A stretch of 64,000 nt of DNA from Brachypterus glaber (lineage: Eukaryota; Arthropoda; Insecta; Coleoptera; Kateretidae). A model generated the notes under the pieces. The model searched no databases. It worked only from the letters and a program-made list of their open reading frames with translations, and was not told the origin of the DNA. Positions within the stretch are counted from its first letter, which is position 1, and every line of letters starts with the position of its first letter. Where the stretch lies: positions 124,001-188,000 of the forward strand of contig OY294049.1 in the NCBI GenBank assembly GCA_958510825.1, given 5' to 3'. Both the position numbers and the translations under genes were made by a program. Below, one piece after another: positions 1 to 10,379 of the stretch.

Positions 1-450
1 AGGCACACTGGGGAAAAGCCCCATAAATGTTCTTATTGTGAAAAATCTTTTGCAGATGCATCAACTTTAAAAACACATATTCTCGCGCATACTGGGGAGA
101 AACCCAATAAATGTTCTTATTGCAACAAATCTTTTGGACGCGTAACGAGCTTAAAAAGGCATATTCGTGAGCACACTGGGGAGAAGCCCCTTAAATGTAC
201 TTCTTGTGAAAAATCTTTTGCAGATGCATCAAATTTAAGAACACATATTCGCACGCATACTGGGGAGAAGCCCCATAAATGTTCTTATTGTGAAAAATCT
301 TTTGCATATGCATCAACTTTAAAAACACATATTCGCGCGCATACTGGGGAGAAACCCAATATATGTTCTTATTGCAACAAATCTTTTGGACTCTTAACGA
401 ACTTAAAAAGACATATTCGTTTGCACACTGGAGAGAAACACATATCTTAA
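1..450 (+). CDS. C2H2 zinc-finger protein, C-terminal part (locus 1, open at the left edge)
   Basis: The frame is open from the first base to TAA at 448-450 (149 residues, no start inside the window). It holds five complete C2H2 fingers of the form CxxC-x12-HxxxH joined by TGEKP-type linkers, a 28-residue (84-bp) period typical of DNA-binding polydactyl proteins. Fingers 2 and 5 differ from the family consensus around the recognition helix (FGRVTSLKRH and FGLLTNLKRH, against FADASxLKxH elsewhere). The last finger is followed by a short tail ending HIS. No stop or frameshift is visible, unlike the 3' halves of loci A and B, so this may be the C-terminus of a working gene. Nuclear DNA binding is inferred from the family; the target is unknown. 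Confidence 0.85.
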   Translation, partial: RHTGEKPHKCSYCEKSFADASTLKTHILAHTGEKPNKCSYCNKSFGRVTSLKRHIREHTGEKPLKCTSCEKSFADASNLRTHIRTHTGEKPHKCSYCEKSFAYASTLKTHIRAHTGEKPNICSYCNKSFGLLTNLKRHIRLHTGEKHIS

Positions 451-492
451 ATTTTAGATTTGTATAATTAGTTTATGAATTTTATATCTATC

Positions 493-498
493 AATAAA
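493..498 (+). terminator. poly(A) signal of locus 1
   Basis: AATAAA lies 43 bases after the stop codon, in the context TATCAATAAATGAGTTTTTT, and is followed by a T-rich stretch. The same signal and context recur after every other locus of the family (20066, 31374, 45829, 56713), which supports it as the cleavage signal. Confidence 0.65.
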
Positions 499-792
499 TG
501 AGTTTTTTTAAATTTTAATGAACTCACGTTCAAATGTAGGTACTGGATACGTTTAAGATTGTTTTATTTGTTGCTCATTTATTTATATAATGTATTGGAC
601 TACTGCAATAATAACCATTAGAATTGTTATGTCCGCCAATATTTGGAATTACCACCACCTGACAGGAAGTACTTACTCCGCCGCTATCAAAGCATCCTTC
701 ACTTAAAATTAAAATATAATTTAATTATTAACTGATTTTGCTTTCCAAAGTAGTAAAATTCTTCTCTTGCGCCTTTTTCTTTATTTTTCACC
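499..792 (+). other. Conserved 3' flank of locus 1
   Basis: This non-coding stretch matches the flanks after the A copies (from 20072 and 45835) and the proximal part of the B flanks. Shared landmarks are ACTCACGTTCAAATGTAGG, TGTCCGCCAATATTTGGAAT and CACCACCTGACAGGAAGTAC. It contains no ORF of note and is cut by the LINE insertion near 793. The block resumes at 4806 on the far side of the LINE. Confidence 0.7.
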
Positions 793-795
793 TCA

Positions 796-1535
796 GTGGT
801 ACTCAAACCTAAGGCTCCCAATCAGAAAACAGCTCAAACTAAAGCGGATATTTTGAAAAATATTGATTCAGTTCAATCGGGTTTTCAAGTTAATAATGTA
901 AGACACATTAAAAATGGTGGCCTACTTGTCAAATGCAGTAATGACAACGAGAACACAAAATTTATGAAGATGGTGCATGAGCGGCTTTCAGACAACTATA
1001 ATATTAATGAAATTTCAAATCCAAGGCCCCGCATACGAGTTTCCGGCATTACGGAAAAGTATAATAATATTCAAATTTTGAGAGCGATAACGTTGCAAAA
1101 TAAGTCAAAAATACACGATACCTCGGAATTAAAAATTTTAAAATTTTGGTCTACTAAAAATAATCCTCGGGTTTCTCAGGTTCTTATTCAGTTAGAGGCA
1201 ATTACAACAACTTTATGAGTGATTCTGATAAAAATGTAATAATTGGATATGATTATTGTTATTTTTATGAAGCAACAGATGTAACTCGCTGTTACAACTG
1301 TTGTGGTTTTCAACATACATCAAAAAACTGCAAGAGGAAAAAAGTTTGTCGCCTTTGCACGAAGGAAAATGACTTAAAAGACTGCAAGGTTACGGATTAT
1401 AAATGTATTAATTGTATAAATTCGAAGTCAATCAATAAAAATATTGATGTCAATCATTCGGCCCTCGATAAAAACTGCAGTTTTTACAAACACAAGCTGA
1501 ATACATTAATTCAGGCTGCATGCGGAAATCAGTAG
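796..1535 (+). pseudogene. LINE ORF1 (gag-like, CCHC knuckles), frameshifted
   Basis: Two overlapping pieces in different frames (796-1218 and 1215-1535) form one ancestral ORF1. The first piece carries an RNA-binding region with the NGGLLVKC...PRPRIRVSGI pattern of Jockey-type ORF1 proteins. The second carries zinc knuckles (CYNCCGFQHTSKNC, CRLCTKENDLKDC, then CINC). The frame breaks at about 1211-1218. The first piece opens on GTG rather than ATG, so the 5' end of ORF1 seems missing. The protein would coat LINE RNA; here it cannot be made intact. Confidence 0.7.
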
Positions 1536-3298
1536 CAACTAAACACACCGATGAATGTAAGTACACTTTCCCCACTACCTTTGCTAACCCTTCCAAGTGA
1601 TGCGCCTCAGTCACCGAGCGGTGTTTCTACTGTCGCAGGAAAACAGGACTACATTTCTATTTATTACCAGAATGTACAAGGGTTAAACACTAAAATAACA
1701 GAGTTGTACAGAGAGTCCCACATTTGTGACTATAGCATTATATGTTTACTGAGTCTTGGTTAGGATCCCATGTCTCCAATTCTGAGATTTTTGCTACAAA
1801 ATATAATGTTTTTAGAGACGATCGAAAATTTGATCAATTGGATGTTGATAGGGGAGGGGGGACTCTAATTGCTGTGAATGAGAATATACAAGCTACAAAG
1901 ATTCAAGTTAACAATATACCCGTTTCTGTTGATTTAGTTTGCTTAAAAATCACTGTTAATTTTAGTACATTTTTATTGATTAATGTTTATATTCCTCCAA
2001 AGTCTGCACTGTCAGTGTATGAGGGTGTTATTGTGTTCTGTGATAAAAGCTATTACTGATATTGATACCTTGCAGTACACTGACTTTGTATTAATGGGTG
2101 ACTTTAACCTTAGGGACTACATAAATGAAAATATCACTAATGATCCAAAAATAAATTCTATTAAAAACTTGTTTCTTTTTTTTGATCTTATGCAATATAA
2201 CAGTATCCAAAATTCACAAGGTAGGTTGCTTGATTTGGTTTGCTAGCAATATAAATTGTGAAGTTTTAAAATACTTTAGTATACTATGTTAAAAATTGAC
2301 TCACTGCATCCACCGCTAGAAATTTCTCTTGCTGTTCAAAACAAACCTCAGTCAAAATTTGCCTCTAACAGGGATTTTTATAATTTTAAAAAAGCTAATT
2401 TTACGTTATTGTATGACCTGCTATTACAGGTTGATTGGTCAGTTTTAAGTAGTATTAATGATGTTAACACAGCAGTAGAGAAATTTTATGACATACTAGA
2501 TAATGTCTTTTCTATCTCGGTTCCGAAGGGTCGAAAAAATAGGTCTAATAAATAACCGGTTTGGTTTACCTCTGAGATTATAAGAAATATTAATAAAAAA
2601 CTGAAGGCATGGCGCAAATATAAATTAACTAAAGACGAGTACCATTTTAACTTATTCAAAACTCTAAGAACTAAAATAAAAAGGGATTTAAGAACTGCAT
2701 ATCATAACTATATTAATAAAATGGAAGATGAGTTAAAAACAAATCCAGGTTCCTTTTGGTCTTTTATAAATAACAAACGTAATACAACGAGCATCCCCTG
2801 TAATATGTCATATGAAAATAATACTCATAACGATCCGCAAGAAATTGTTAATATGTTTGCTTCTTTTTTCATGTCTGTTTATGTAGCTCCAAGTAAACCT
2901 ATCGATATTAACGATAGTACCATTTTTACGAATAGTAATGCGTTCATCGGCAGGATTAGTGAAGCTAGTGTTCTGAAAGACATTAAAAGACTTAAAAATA
3001 AATTAACGTCAGGTCCCGATGGTATTCCTTCTTTTTTAATTAAAGATTGCGCGAACGTCTTTGTAACACCTCTAACCATCCTTTTTAATAAATCTGTAAA
3101 AAATAAATGCTATCCTGACAAATGGAAAGAATCCAAAATTTGTCCGGTTTTTAAAAAGGGTACAAAGTCCGATGTTAAGAATTACCGACCTATTGCAATT
3201 ATTTGTAATTTCTCAAAGGTTTTTGAATTTGTTCTACATCCTATAATCTATACTAATGTCAAAAGTCAAATAAGTTCTTCACAACACGGCTTAACCGT

Positions 3299-3332
3299 GA
3301 ACGACCAGGTACAAATTTGAACCTGGTCGTTC
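3299..3332. repeat. Short local inverted duplication inside the LINE RT
   Basis: GAACGACCAGGT (3299-3310) and its exact reverse complement ACCTGGTCGTTC (3321-3332) flank a 10-base loop. Family members are expected to read straight from ...QHG into PGRST here, so the left arm looks like a templated inverted copy of the right arm. It accounts for the frame break at this point. Confidence 0.6.
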
Positions 3333-3598
3333 CACAATAACCAATTTAACATGTATTAATCAGTATATCTGCGAAGAGTTAGACAAGGGTGGTCAGATGT
3401 ATGTTATTTATACGGATTTTATGAAGGCCTTCGATAGGCTTGATTATCCTGTTATGTTAGACCTACTTGAAGCCTTGGGCCTTGACGTTATATTTTTTAA
3501 GTCTTACTATAGATTTTAGATTTTAAGCTTTCACGGCCATTAAGATATAAAGAACTTTTACTTTCGGGTTTAGACCGTGTTAATGGATTTTCACTTTC

Positions 3599-3647
3599 CG
3601 ACGTTTCGTCTCTTACTACTAGAGACATCTTCAGGGATTAATCTGAA
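3599..3647 (-). ncRNA. Hammerhead-ribozyme-like motif, left arm of palindrome
   Basis: This is the exact reverse complement of the motif at 3664-3712, so either strand of this locus would carry one sense copy. A transcript through the whole palindrome would probably fold arm to arm instead of forming two separate ribozymes. Confidence 0.45.
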
Positions 3648-3663
3648 ACAGTTTCAGATTAAT

Positions 3664-3712
3664 CCCTGAAGATGTCTCTAGTAGTAAGAGACGAAACGTC
3701 GGAAAGTGAAAA
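3664..3712 (+). ncRNA. Hammerhead-ribozyme-like motif, right arm of palindrome
   Basis: The order is CCTGAAGA, a stem GTCTC/GAGAC with a TAGTAGTAA loop, then GAAAC and GTC. This is the order of a hammerhead core (CUGANGA, stem II, GAAA, cleavage triplet). One extra U follows the first core box and stem III would be only about two base pairs, as described for the minimal type-I hammerheads of Penelope-like elements. Activity is not shown by the sequence. Confidence 0.45.
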
Positions 3713-4805
3713 TCCATTAACACGGTCTAAACCCGAAAGTGAAAGTTCTTTATAGATTTTAGTATGTTTATTATCGTGGTTTTAAATCTGATAAATATAA
3801 AGCAAGATCCGGTGTGCCTCAAGGGACGGTGTTAGGTCATTTACTTTCTATATTATTTATAAATAATATAGCAACCATTTTAAAATGTTTGTGTCTAATT
3901 TATGTTGATGATATAAAACTTTTTAAAGCCATTACTGGCATTGCTGATGGACTTCAACTCCAAGAGGACATAAACAGACTTAATGAGTGGTGTAATCTAA
4001 ATCATCTTCCACTTAATGTATCTAAGTGCCATATCATGTCCTTTACCAGAAAAAAGTTTCCAATCATTTTTAATTATAACATTTCTGGGACGTCCCTATC
4101 GAGACCTAACTTAATTAAAGACCTGGGCATTCATTTTGATGAAAAATTATCGTTTGTTGAACATGTTAGCAAAACCAATTCCGCGGCTTTTAGGGCTCTT
4201 GGACTTATTATTCGAAACTCTGAGGGTATAAAAAATATTCAGACTTTTATACTTTTGTATAATGCACCACCAAGTACATATAAACTCTGTTGAAAAAGTG
4301 CAAAAAGATTTTTAAAATATCTACTTAAAAGTGTATAATGCGTATCCCTTATGCAAAGTTTTGGTTTTTGTGAGCTAGCGACGCATAGGTTTTACTACAT
4401 TATATCTTTCTTATATAAGATAGTTAACGGTATAATTGATTCTCCAAGCCTTCTTAGTCTAATCGGCTTTCATGTTCCTTCTGTAATGACGAGGGGTAGT
4501 ACTTTATTTTATCTAAAAACCCCTCAAACCAATTTATTAAAATTTTCTACATTGTATGTAATGTGTTCTAACTTTAAACGCATTGAAGCAGTCGTTGACT
4601 TATTTTGCAACAATCTTAATTACATAAAATCAATTTGTTAGTTATGTAACATATATTATTCTTTCTTTTTTTTTTTCTAACAATATTGTTATATTGTATA
4701 TTTTTATATTTATCTTAATAATTTGTCATATCTTACTTTTTTTTAGAACAACTTTGTAAAGGGGACTTGCCCTGTTAAGTTGTTTAATAAATAAATAAAT
4801 AAATA

Positions 4806-5060
4806 AATCACTATTACTACGCCATCACATATTCCGAATTTTAGTATTAGTTTTATTATATTTGCTGTTGCTGTAAAAAATAACAGACTTATTCTCTCTC
4901 GCCAATAACACAATTATTTTTGACAAACATGTGACATTTTGCTTCAAAATTTTCAACTTAGATGGTCATGAAATGGCCCACTAGGAAGTCTGGCACCTAA
5001 GTCAGTAGCGCGGCCTTGAAGTAAAGAACGCCTTGCTACTTTGCTTAGGTAGGGGAATCC
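4806..5060 (+). other. Resumed 3' flank of locus 1 and truncated promoter block
   Basis: From CACTATTACTACGCCATCAC onward this matches 20394-20610 and 27820-28060. After GAAGTAAAGAACG it jumps to CCTTGCTACTTT, which lines up with AGAACGTCTTGCTACC about 240 bp further on in the other loci. The NRF1-like palindrome and its surroundings have therefore been deleted here, apparently between the two AGAACG copies. The rest of the promoter block and the next exon 1 are separated from this point by about 10 kb of transposons. Confidence 0.6.
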
Positions 5061-5192
5061 TCTATGTCACTGTTGGATCCATAGAAAATAGAATGAAAGT
5101 CTGGGATTACAGAATATTTACAGCTAAATTTTTCCTTCCCTTGCCGCATAGATGGCGCTGATGTTTATAACTACATTTATGTTGCTAATTAA

Positions 5193-5599
5193 CAGGTTTA
5201 CAAAAAAAGTCAGGACTATTTAACCGGACCATGGTATTCCTAGGTATTTTGGCGCCCTGAATCAGATCCCGGGGTCAGTTTTGCCCCATCACGTCAGGAA
5301 AACGAGATTTCAAGGTCATGTGAGGTCAAAATGGTGATTTTTTGGGAGCGGACCCGGGACAATATCTCAAGCGACCTGTTCACAGGTAACTTTGTAGGTC
5401 TTAAATACTTTCTGAACTTTGAGATGTTGTCCCGGGGCCGCTCCCAAAAAATCACCATTTTAACCTCCAAATGACCTTGAAATCTCGTTTTCCTGACGTG
5501 ATGGGGCAAAACTGACTCCGGGATCTGATTCAGGGCGCCAAAATACCTAGGAATACCAAGGTCCGGTCAAATAGTCCTGACTTTTTTTTTGTAAACCTG
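5193..5599. mobile_element. Foldback MITE with long terminal inverted repeats
   Basis: The 407-bp element starts CAGGTTTACAAAAAAAGTCA and ends with the reverse complement (...GTAAACCTG). The arms run about 170 bp through landmarks such as GGTATTCCTAGGTATTTTGG, CCCCATCACGTCAGGAAAAC and TTTTTTGGGAGCGG, with only scattered mismatches. The central spacer is about 60 bp. No coding capacity. A target duplication is not clear. Confidence 0.75.
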
Positions 5600-6240
5600 T
5601 GTTATTTTTACAATAAATGTTTTTCCCAATAAATTAGTTTAATTTATTTTTTTAACGGATTGATTTGAGGAGTTCAGAGCTAAAATGTAAAGTCCATAAA
5701 GACTTTTTTGATCTGCATAGATCAAGAGATAGTTCAAAGCAAATATTGTTTAGTACTGTAACCGAACCAAGTCCATACCTCTGTCTTTGGACGGTAGATG
5801 GCACTAGTTCACTTACGTACTGAATTATTCTTCAGATTGTTCAGCGGAAAATTGAATCAAGTCCACCACCCAAATGGACTTGGTCCACTTTAGCTTTGAT
5901 CCCTCATTTTAAAGTCCAGCTACAAGTTTGTGGATCTTAGGTTTGTTTTGGTTTTCAAAATCGCAGTTCTGTACAGGTTCGGAATGATTTTCGAGAATCA
6001 AAATAAACCTATTTAGAATTTTTATTCCCTGCCAGAAAGGGGGCGGTACTTGCAGTTGAAGTTGATAGAGACATCTATGCACTCTTATCTACAGCGTGAC
6101 CAACTTTAGTAGATTTCGGCCACTTTTTAAAAACAAATAGTACATAATTTCTTTAGTAGATTTTTCTTTAGTAGATTTATTTGTAAATTATCATCATATT
6201 TTAATTCAATAACATAGAAAACATCATAAATACCATACTT
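5600..6240. other. Non-coding stretch, nothing assigned
   Basis: AT-rich sequence without a convincing ORF. The inverted words ACCAAGTCCA and TGGACTTGGT (about 5766 and 5874) hint at an old inverted-repeat element, but boundaries cannot be set. Confidence 0.5.
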
Positions 6241-6445
6241 AATTGCTTTCCCATTTTGAAAATTTTCAAAATTTCGGAAAGCCTTGTATTCGTGCAATAA
6301 TTTTCAATTTTTTTTTGTATTTTTGCGTTTTATGACGTTTTATGTCGATATAAATCAATTTCGAGCAAAAAAAAAATATCGGTCGGTCGATCGGTCTGTC
6401 CGGGAAATCTTGTGGCACGATAACTTAAGAACGCTTTAAGCTAAA
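6241..6445 (-). repeat. Dispersed repeat, related to 27494-27675
   Basis: Landmarks GCTTTCCCATTTTGAAAATTT, TGTATTCGTGCAA, ACGTTTTATGTCGATATAAA, CGGTCGGTCGATCGGTCTGT and ACTTAAGAACGCTTTAAGCT appear in the same order, reverse-complemented, at 27494-27675. It is a copy of an interspersed element of unknown class, with no ORF. A shorter relative of the GACCGACAGACAG part occurs near 9325. Confidence 0.6.
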
Positions 6446-6659
6446 GTCAGCGACTGCGAATTTTGGAGGAAACCGTAACTTAAGTGCAATATCTTAAAAA
6501 GTTTAAAATCTTTAACAAATCCAATTATTTTATATAAAAATTTAATATAGTTTTAACATATTTTTAATAAAATTATTTATTATTTTTCATCAGTTCGTCT
6601 GTAATTCGTCTTTAAAATTGTAAGTCGCCACAGTTCAGGCCTATTCACACTTAAGTTTC

Positions 6660-7250
6660 CACAATTATAGTAAGACCTACGCACACATCTCTAATCACAC
6701 ACAGCTCTACTCACACACAACTCTACTTAAACACATCTCTACTCACACATATCTCTACTCACACATATCTCTACTCACACACATCTCTACTCATTGTCAT
6801 ATACTATGACATTTATTTAATTAGAACTAGGATACCATGGCGAAACAAAGCACTAATCTAAGCTAATTTAATATCTTTTTCTGTAATTCAGCTTATAAGT
6901 TTGTTTATTGCCACCAAAATTTATTATAAGGTATATTACTACTTATAGTAACATGGAATAAGGTAAAATTTCTATTCAATAAATAAACTTATAAGCTAAT
7001 CTACGAAAAGTTAGTGCTTTGTTCTGACATTGTATCCTAGTTTTAATCAAATAAATGTCAAAGTATATGACAATGAGTAGAGATGTGTGTGAGTAGAGAC
7101 ATGTGTGAGTAGTGATGTGTTTGAGTAGTGATGTGTTTGAGTAGAGTTGTGTGTGAGTAGAGTTGTGTGTGAGTAGAGATGTGCGCGAGTGGAGATGTGA
7201 TGAATAGAGATGTGTGTCACCCTTACATTTTTGTGTGAACGAATAAAATT
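6660..7250. mobile_element. Foldback element whose arms contain 13-15-bp tandem repeats
   Basis: The left side (6675-6793) is a run of CTCTACTCACACAC-type units. The right side (7073-7210) is a run of GTGTGTGAGTAGAG units, the reverse complement. Inside these, 6795-6960 and 6961-7072 are themselves inverted copies (TGTCATATACTATGACATTT against AAATGTCAAAGTATATGACA; AACTAGGATACCATG against CATTGTATCCTAGTT). The arrangement resembles Drosophila foldback elements in layout. No coding region. Confidence 0.65.
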
Positions 7251-7604
7251 GCAAAAAGCAGCTTACTTTATTCTGGATTTTTCATTCCATATCCAAGTAT
7301 TTTTAAAGATTGTACTTTCTTTGTTCTATAACCAAAATTGACTATTTTTGTTCTCTAAATTATTGGATAGTTATGGTTTATACACTCTCTCCCTGCAATG
7401 GCAAAGACAAAGCGTGGTCCGAAGTTTGCGGTAACATGTTATAATTGGTTATTATGGGTGAAAAATTATGCGATTTTGTGTTTCAAACATTCAAAGTCAA
7501 TTTCCCAAAATTATGGTTTTTGGATATAGAACACCATAATCCTCACATGACGTTATGTATTGGGGTTTTCCCGTTAACAAATAAATAAATAAATAAACAT
7601 TGGG
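7251..7604. other. Non-coding stretch with a short (AAAT)n run
   Basis: No gene seen. A CAAATAAATAAATAAATAAAC run at about 7579-7599 may be the tail of a lost retroelement. The rest has no feature that could be placed. Confidence 0.5.
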
Positions 7605-7910
7605 GTGCGGCAAATGGGGAAAAATACATTTTTTTTAGAAAAATTTAAAAATTGCTATATAAATCCACCCCCTGAGGAGTGGGGGGTAGTTCTCGCGAAA
7701 ATTGTTATATTGGGTTTTTGAGGTTGTTGAAAGTGAATCTGATTATAAAAATATTCTAACTTTACCCTGTAAAGGAGCAGAGGGTAGTTTTTGTGAAAAT
7801 TGGTATATTAAGGTTTTTATGGTTGCTGAAAGTGAATCTGATAATAAAAAATCCATTTTACGGGCGGAGGTGAAAAATGGAAAAGCTCTTTTACTGGGCA
7901 GTGTATTTTT
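7605..7910 (-). repeat. Dispersed C-rich tandem repeat (family of 25400-26045)
   Basis: Units read GAAAGTGAATCTGATTATAA and are separated by G-rich words such as GAGTGGGGGGTAGTT. Reverse-complemented they match the array at 25400-26045. The edge GGGCGGAGGTGAAAAATGGAA...CTTTTACTGGGCAGTG is also shared with 25412-25450. Apparent ORFs here are short and repeat-derived. Confidence 0.6.
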
Positions 7911-8097
7911 ATTACTTATTTACTTTTATTTCTTTGCTTATTTACAATTATTTTTTAACCTTGTGAAATTTATCAAAATTAGGTTTTTCGTTTGGAATTT
8001 TTTGTAACAATTTAGTAGTTCCTCAAAAAAAAAAACATACCAATGAAGTTATTGGTATTTTTGGCATTTTCTTGTTATATTGATTTATTTTGTAAAA

Positions 8098-8345
8098 GAA
8101 CCTGGTAGAAAAGTACATAAATTTAACATAACATTAGATTAGTGACATTCTTATGTCCCTAACTTTATACAAAAACGTTTTAAAATACAAAAATCTAACG
8201 TTAGTAGTATCTAACGTTAGTTACCCAACGTTTTTCTTACGTTAGAAATTGGTTAAAAATTCTAACGTTTGTTTTCTGACAAATCTAACTAATTTCTAAC
8301 GTTATTTCATAACGTTAATCTAACCAATTTCTAACCTAATACTAA
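8098..8345. repeat. Dispersed repeat rich in AACGTTAG words
   Basis: It starts CCTGGTAGAAAAGTACATAA and contains many CTAACGTTAG/AACGTTA words. It matches 13588-13810, which starts the same way. No ORF. The repeat type is unknown. The AACGTT words also occur in the zinc-finger promoter blocks, but no longer match was found. Confidence 0.55.
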
Positions 8346-8640
8346 CTTTTAAATATTTGTTTATCATTAATAATACGTAAATAATAATCTTAAAATTACC
8401 TATAGGTAATTAATTAATTAGGTATAATTGAAAACACTATAAGTATAGAATAAAAATGATTTCGGGTGTAAAATAATATTTTTTTGCAATAAAAAATTGT
8501 TTATTTTTTGTTTTACGAAAAAAAGAAAAGAAAATATCTGAAACGCAAAAGCGTTTGAAAACTTTTATATTTTAGACGAACAGAATAGTGGAAATGGACT
8601 ACACACTTTTTGTCACACTTCCTTTGCCTTTCCTCACCTC

Positions 8641-8940
8641 TAGCAACTCCAGAACACTTCTGTGCATTCGTATGTATTATTAAACACGTTTGCGCATAAA
8701 TATGTTTCACCAATCTTTACTGCACATGATATATTTGTATATCTTTGCCAGAACATTTCTAAATATTCGTATGTATTATTAAACACTTTTGCGCATAAAT
8801 ATGTTCCACCAATCCTTACTGCGCATGACATATTTGTATATGTTTGCCAGAACACTTTTAAGCATTCGTATATATTAATAAACTCTTCTGCGCATACTTA
8901 CGTTTGTCTAAGCAGTACTGCGCATCGTAACTGGTGACCG
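8641..8940. repeat. 99-bp tandem repeat, about 2.7 copies
   Basis: ATTCGTATGTATTATTAAAC recurs at 8666, 8765 and, in diverged form, 8864, a 99-bp period (33 codons). This keeps two frames open by chance. Each unit contains GCGCATAAATATG and ACTGCGCATGA words. No known family was recognised. Confidence 0.7.
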
Positions 8941-9613
8941 ACAATTTTTTTTGCTTGAAATGGACATAAATCATTATTAAAATTTGCAAAATACAAGGCT
9001 TTACCTATAAACTAATAAAAAGACTTCACAGTGGCGTGTATTTTGTTATTTTGCTAATATCTTCAGAAGTATTGGTGCTACGAAAAAAATGGTTTTTAGC
9101 TTTTTTATGGTAAATTTTATTACCTTCCTATACATGCCAAAATTATAATTGAACGATAAAATTAAAAAAAAAATACCAAAAATTAACTTTTTTTGGCTCC
9201 TTTGTCCCGCTTCTCCCCTACCCACATACCCCCAATTTCAATCCCCTCCGAGATATTCACTACGCAAATATACCCTCCAAATTTCAAATCGCTACGATTT
9301 TTCTTTCCCGAGTTATCGTGTTCACAGACCGACAGACAGACAGAAAGACATTTTTTTAACATGGTCTCAAAAGTCTTAAAAACTTCGAAAACGTCGAGAA
9401 ATGTGAAAAAATCGGAAAAAAAAATTGAAAAAAAATGTGTATTTAAATACTTTTAATTTTAGAATTCTAAAATATAAAAGAAAAAAAATGAAAACACGGA
9501 ATTTTTTTTTGAAATTTGTTTTGAAAAGTTTTTTTATTTTTGTTTTTGGTTTTAATGAACCTAGACCTATAGGGGAAAGTATTATTTTATTGAAAGCAGT
9601 ATAGTGCTATATA
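8941..9613. other. Non-coding, A/T-homopolymer-rich stretch
   Basis: No gene supported. The GACCGACAGACAGACAG run near 9325 relates this part to the dispersed repeat at 6380. The small open frames at 9149-9456 lack any recognisable domain and sit in low-complexity sequence. Confidence 0.45.
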
Positions 9614-10323
9614 CAGAGCGGTCCAAAAGTCACCCCCCCCCCCCTCTTAACTTTTGAACCATTTGAGATATCGACTTCAAATTTGGAACTTTTAAATAAG
9701 ACAACTTAAACTATCTTTTAGCATATATTTAATACTTTCAGCTCTTAAAATGTGTGCAGGGGGGCATGGGAGCACATTTTTTTAAATGGAAAGGGAGGTC
9801 GTGTAATACATCATTTTAAAGCTTATAAAATTCTCCATTTAACTCCATATTTTTAAATTAAAAAAAAAAAATTTGGGTTTAAAATGGGGTTGAAAATGGG
9901 TATTAATGTCAAAATTCCTCTAAAAAAAACAAATATTTTTTTAAAAATGCCTAATTTCATCATAAAAAAATGTTAATTATACTTTTAAACTAATTTTAGT
10001 TGACATAAATAAAAAAAACTTAAAAAATCGAATGTTTTAGCACAAAAAATTGAAAAATCAAAACCTTAAAAAACATTTTTAAAACATTTAAAAATATTAG
10101 TTTAAATAGAGAATTTTATAAGCTTTAAAATGATGTATCACACGACCCCCCTTTCCATTTAAAACAATATCCCCCCATGCCCCCTGCCCACATTTTAAGA
10201 GCTAAAAATATCAAATATATGCTAAAAAATAGTTTAAGTTGTCTTATTTAAAAGTTCCAAATGTGAAGTCGATATCTCAACTGGTTCAAAAGTTAATAGG
10301 GGGGGGGGTGACTTTTGGACCGC

Positions 10324-10327
<4 letters not shown>
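9614..10327. mobile_element. Foldback MITE with CAGAGCGGTCC ends, TA flanks
   Basis: The 714-bp element starts CAGAGCGGTCCAAAAGTCAC and ends with the reverse complement. TA is present on both sides (9612-9613 and 10328-10329), as expected for Tc1/mariner-type insertion, although the right TA is part of a microsatellite. The arms extend about 240 bp with mismatches (for example GATATCGACTTCAAATTTGG against CCAAATGTGAAGTCGATATC). C and G homopolymers of about 10-13 sit just inside each end. No transposase ORF. Confidence 0.65.

Positions 10328-10377
<50 letters not shown>
10328..10377. repeat. (TA)n microsatellite
   Basis: A run of about 24 TA units lies between the MITE at 9614-10327 and the start of the Penelope-like element. 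Confidence 0.9.

Positions 10378-10379
<2 letters not shown>

Larger units (their letters stand above)
3520..3750. mobile_element. Palindromic Penelope-derived insertion with 12-bp target duplication
   Basis: A 231-bp insertion splits the LINE RT. It is flanked by TATAGATTTTAG at 3508-3519 and again at 3751-3762, a 12-bp direct repeat that reads as a target-site duplication. About 100-bp arms (from about 3551, centre about 3654, to 3750) are near-perfect reverse complements. Each arm carries a CCTGAAGATG...GACGAAACGTCGG motif like the hammerhead motifs in Penelope-like element termini. Nothing is encoded. It looks like two terminal repeats joined head to head, without the RT part. Confidence 0.65.
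1551..4641 (+). pseudogene. LINE ORF2 (APE endonuclease + reverse transcriptase), multiply broken
   Basis: Endonuclease landmarks are YYQNVQGLNTK (about 1662), TESWL (about 1745), the RGGGTLIAV segment and LMGDFNL (about 2092). RT landmarks are SGPDGIPSFLIK (about 3010), PVFKKGT..VKNYRPIAI, GVPQGTVLG (about 3814) and YVDDIKLF (about 3901). The C-terminal LINE region ends in the TAG at 4639-4641. Frame changes fall near 1741, 2025, 2240, 2555, 3300 and 4270, plus the palindromic insertion at 3520-3750. The domain order is complete, so this was a full ORF2 before decay. Confidence 0.8.
793..4805 (+). mobile_element. Decayed non-LTR retrotransposon (Jockey/CR1 group, possibly Daphne-like)
   Basis: A 4-kb LINE with, in order, a gag-like ORF1 with CCHC knuckles, an APE-type endonuclease, a reverse transcriptase with a YVDD box, and a 3' tail of (AAAT)n at about 4785-4805. 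Many frameshifts and stops show it is dead. It interrupts the zinc-finger 3' flank: the flank at 20341-20400 gives the uninterrupted version, and LINE sequence starts after TTTTTCACCT and ends before CACTATTACTACG. The clade call rests on RT phrases such as NYRPIAI..NFSKVFE and PGRSTITNL and is tentative. A 231-bp palindromic element is nested at 3520-3750. No clean target-site duplication could be assigned. Confidence 0.8.

Noticed and set aside
9149..9456. Small proline- and serine-rich open frame
   Set aside because: Low-complexity sequence, two overlapping frames of similar length, no domain, and similarity to a dispersed repeat.
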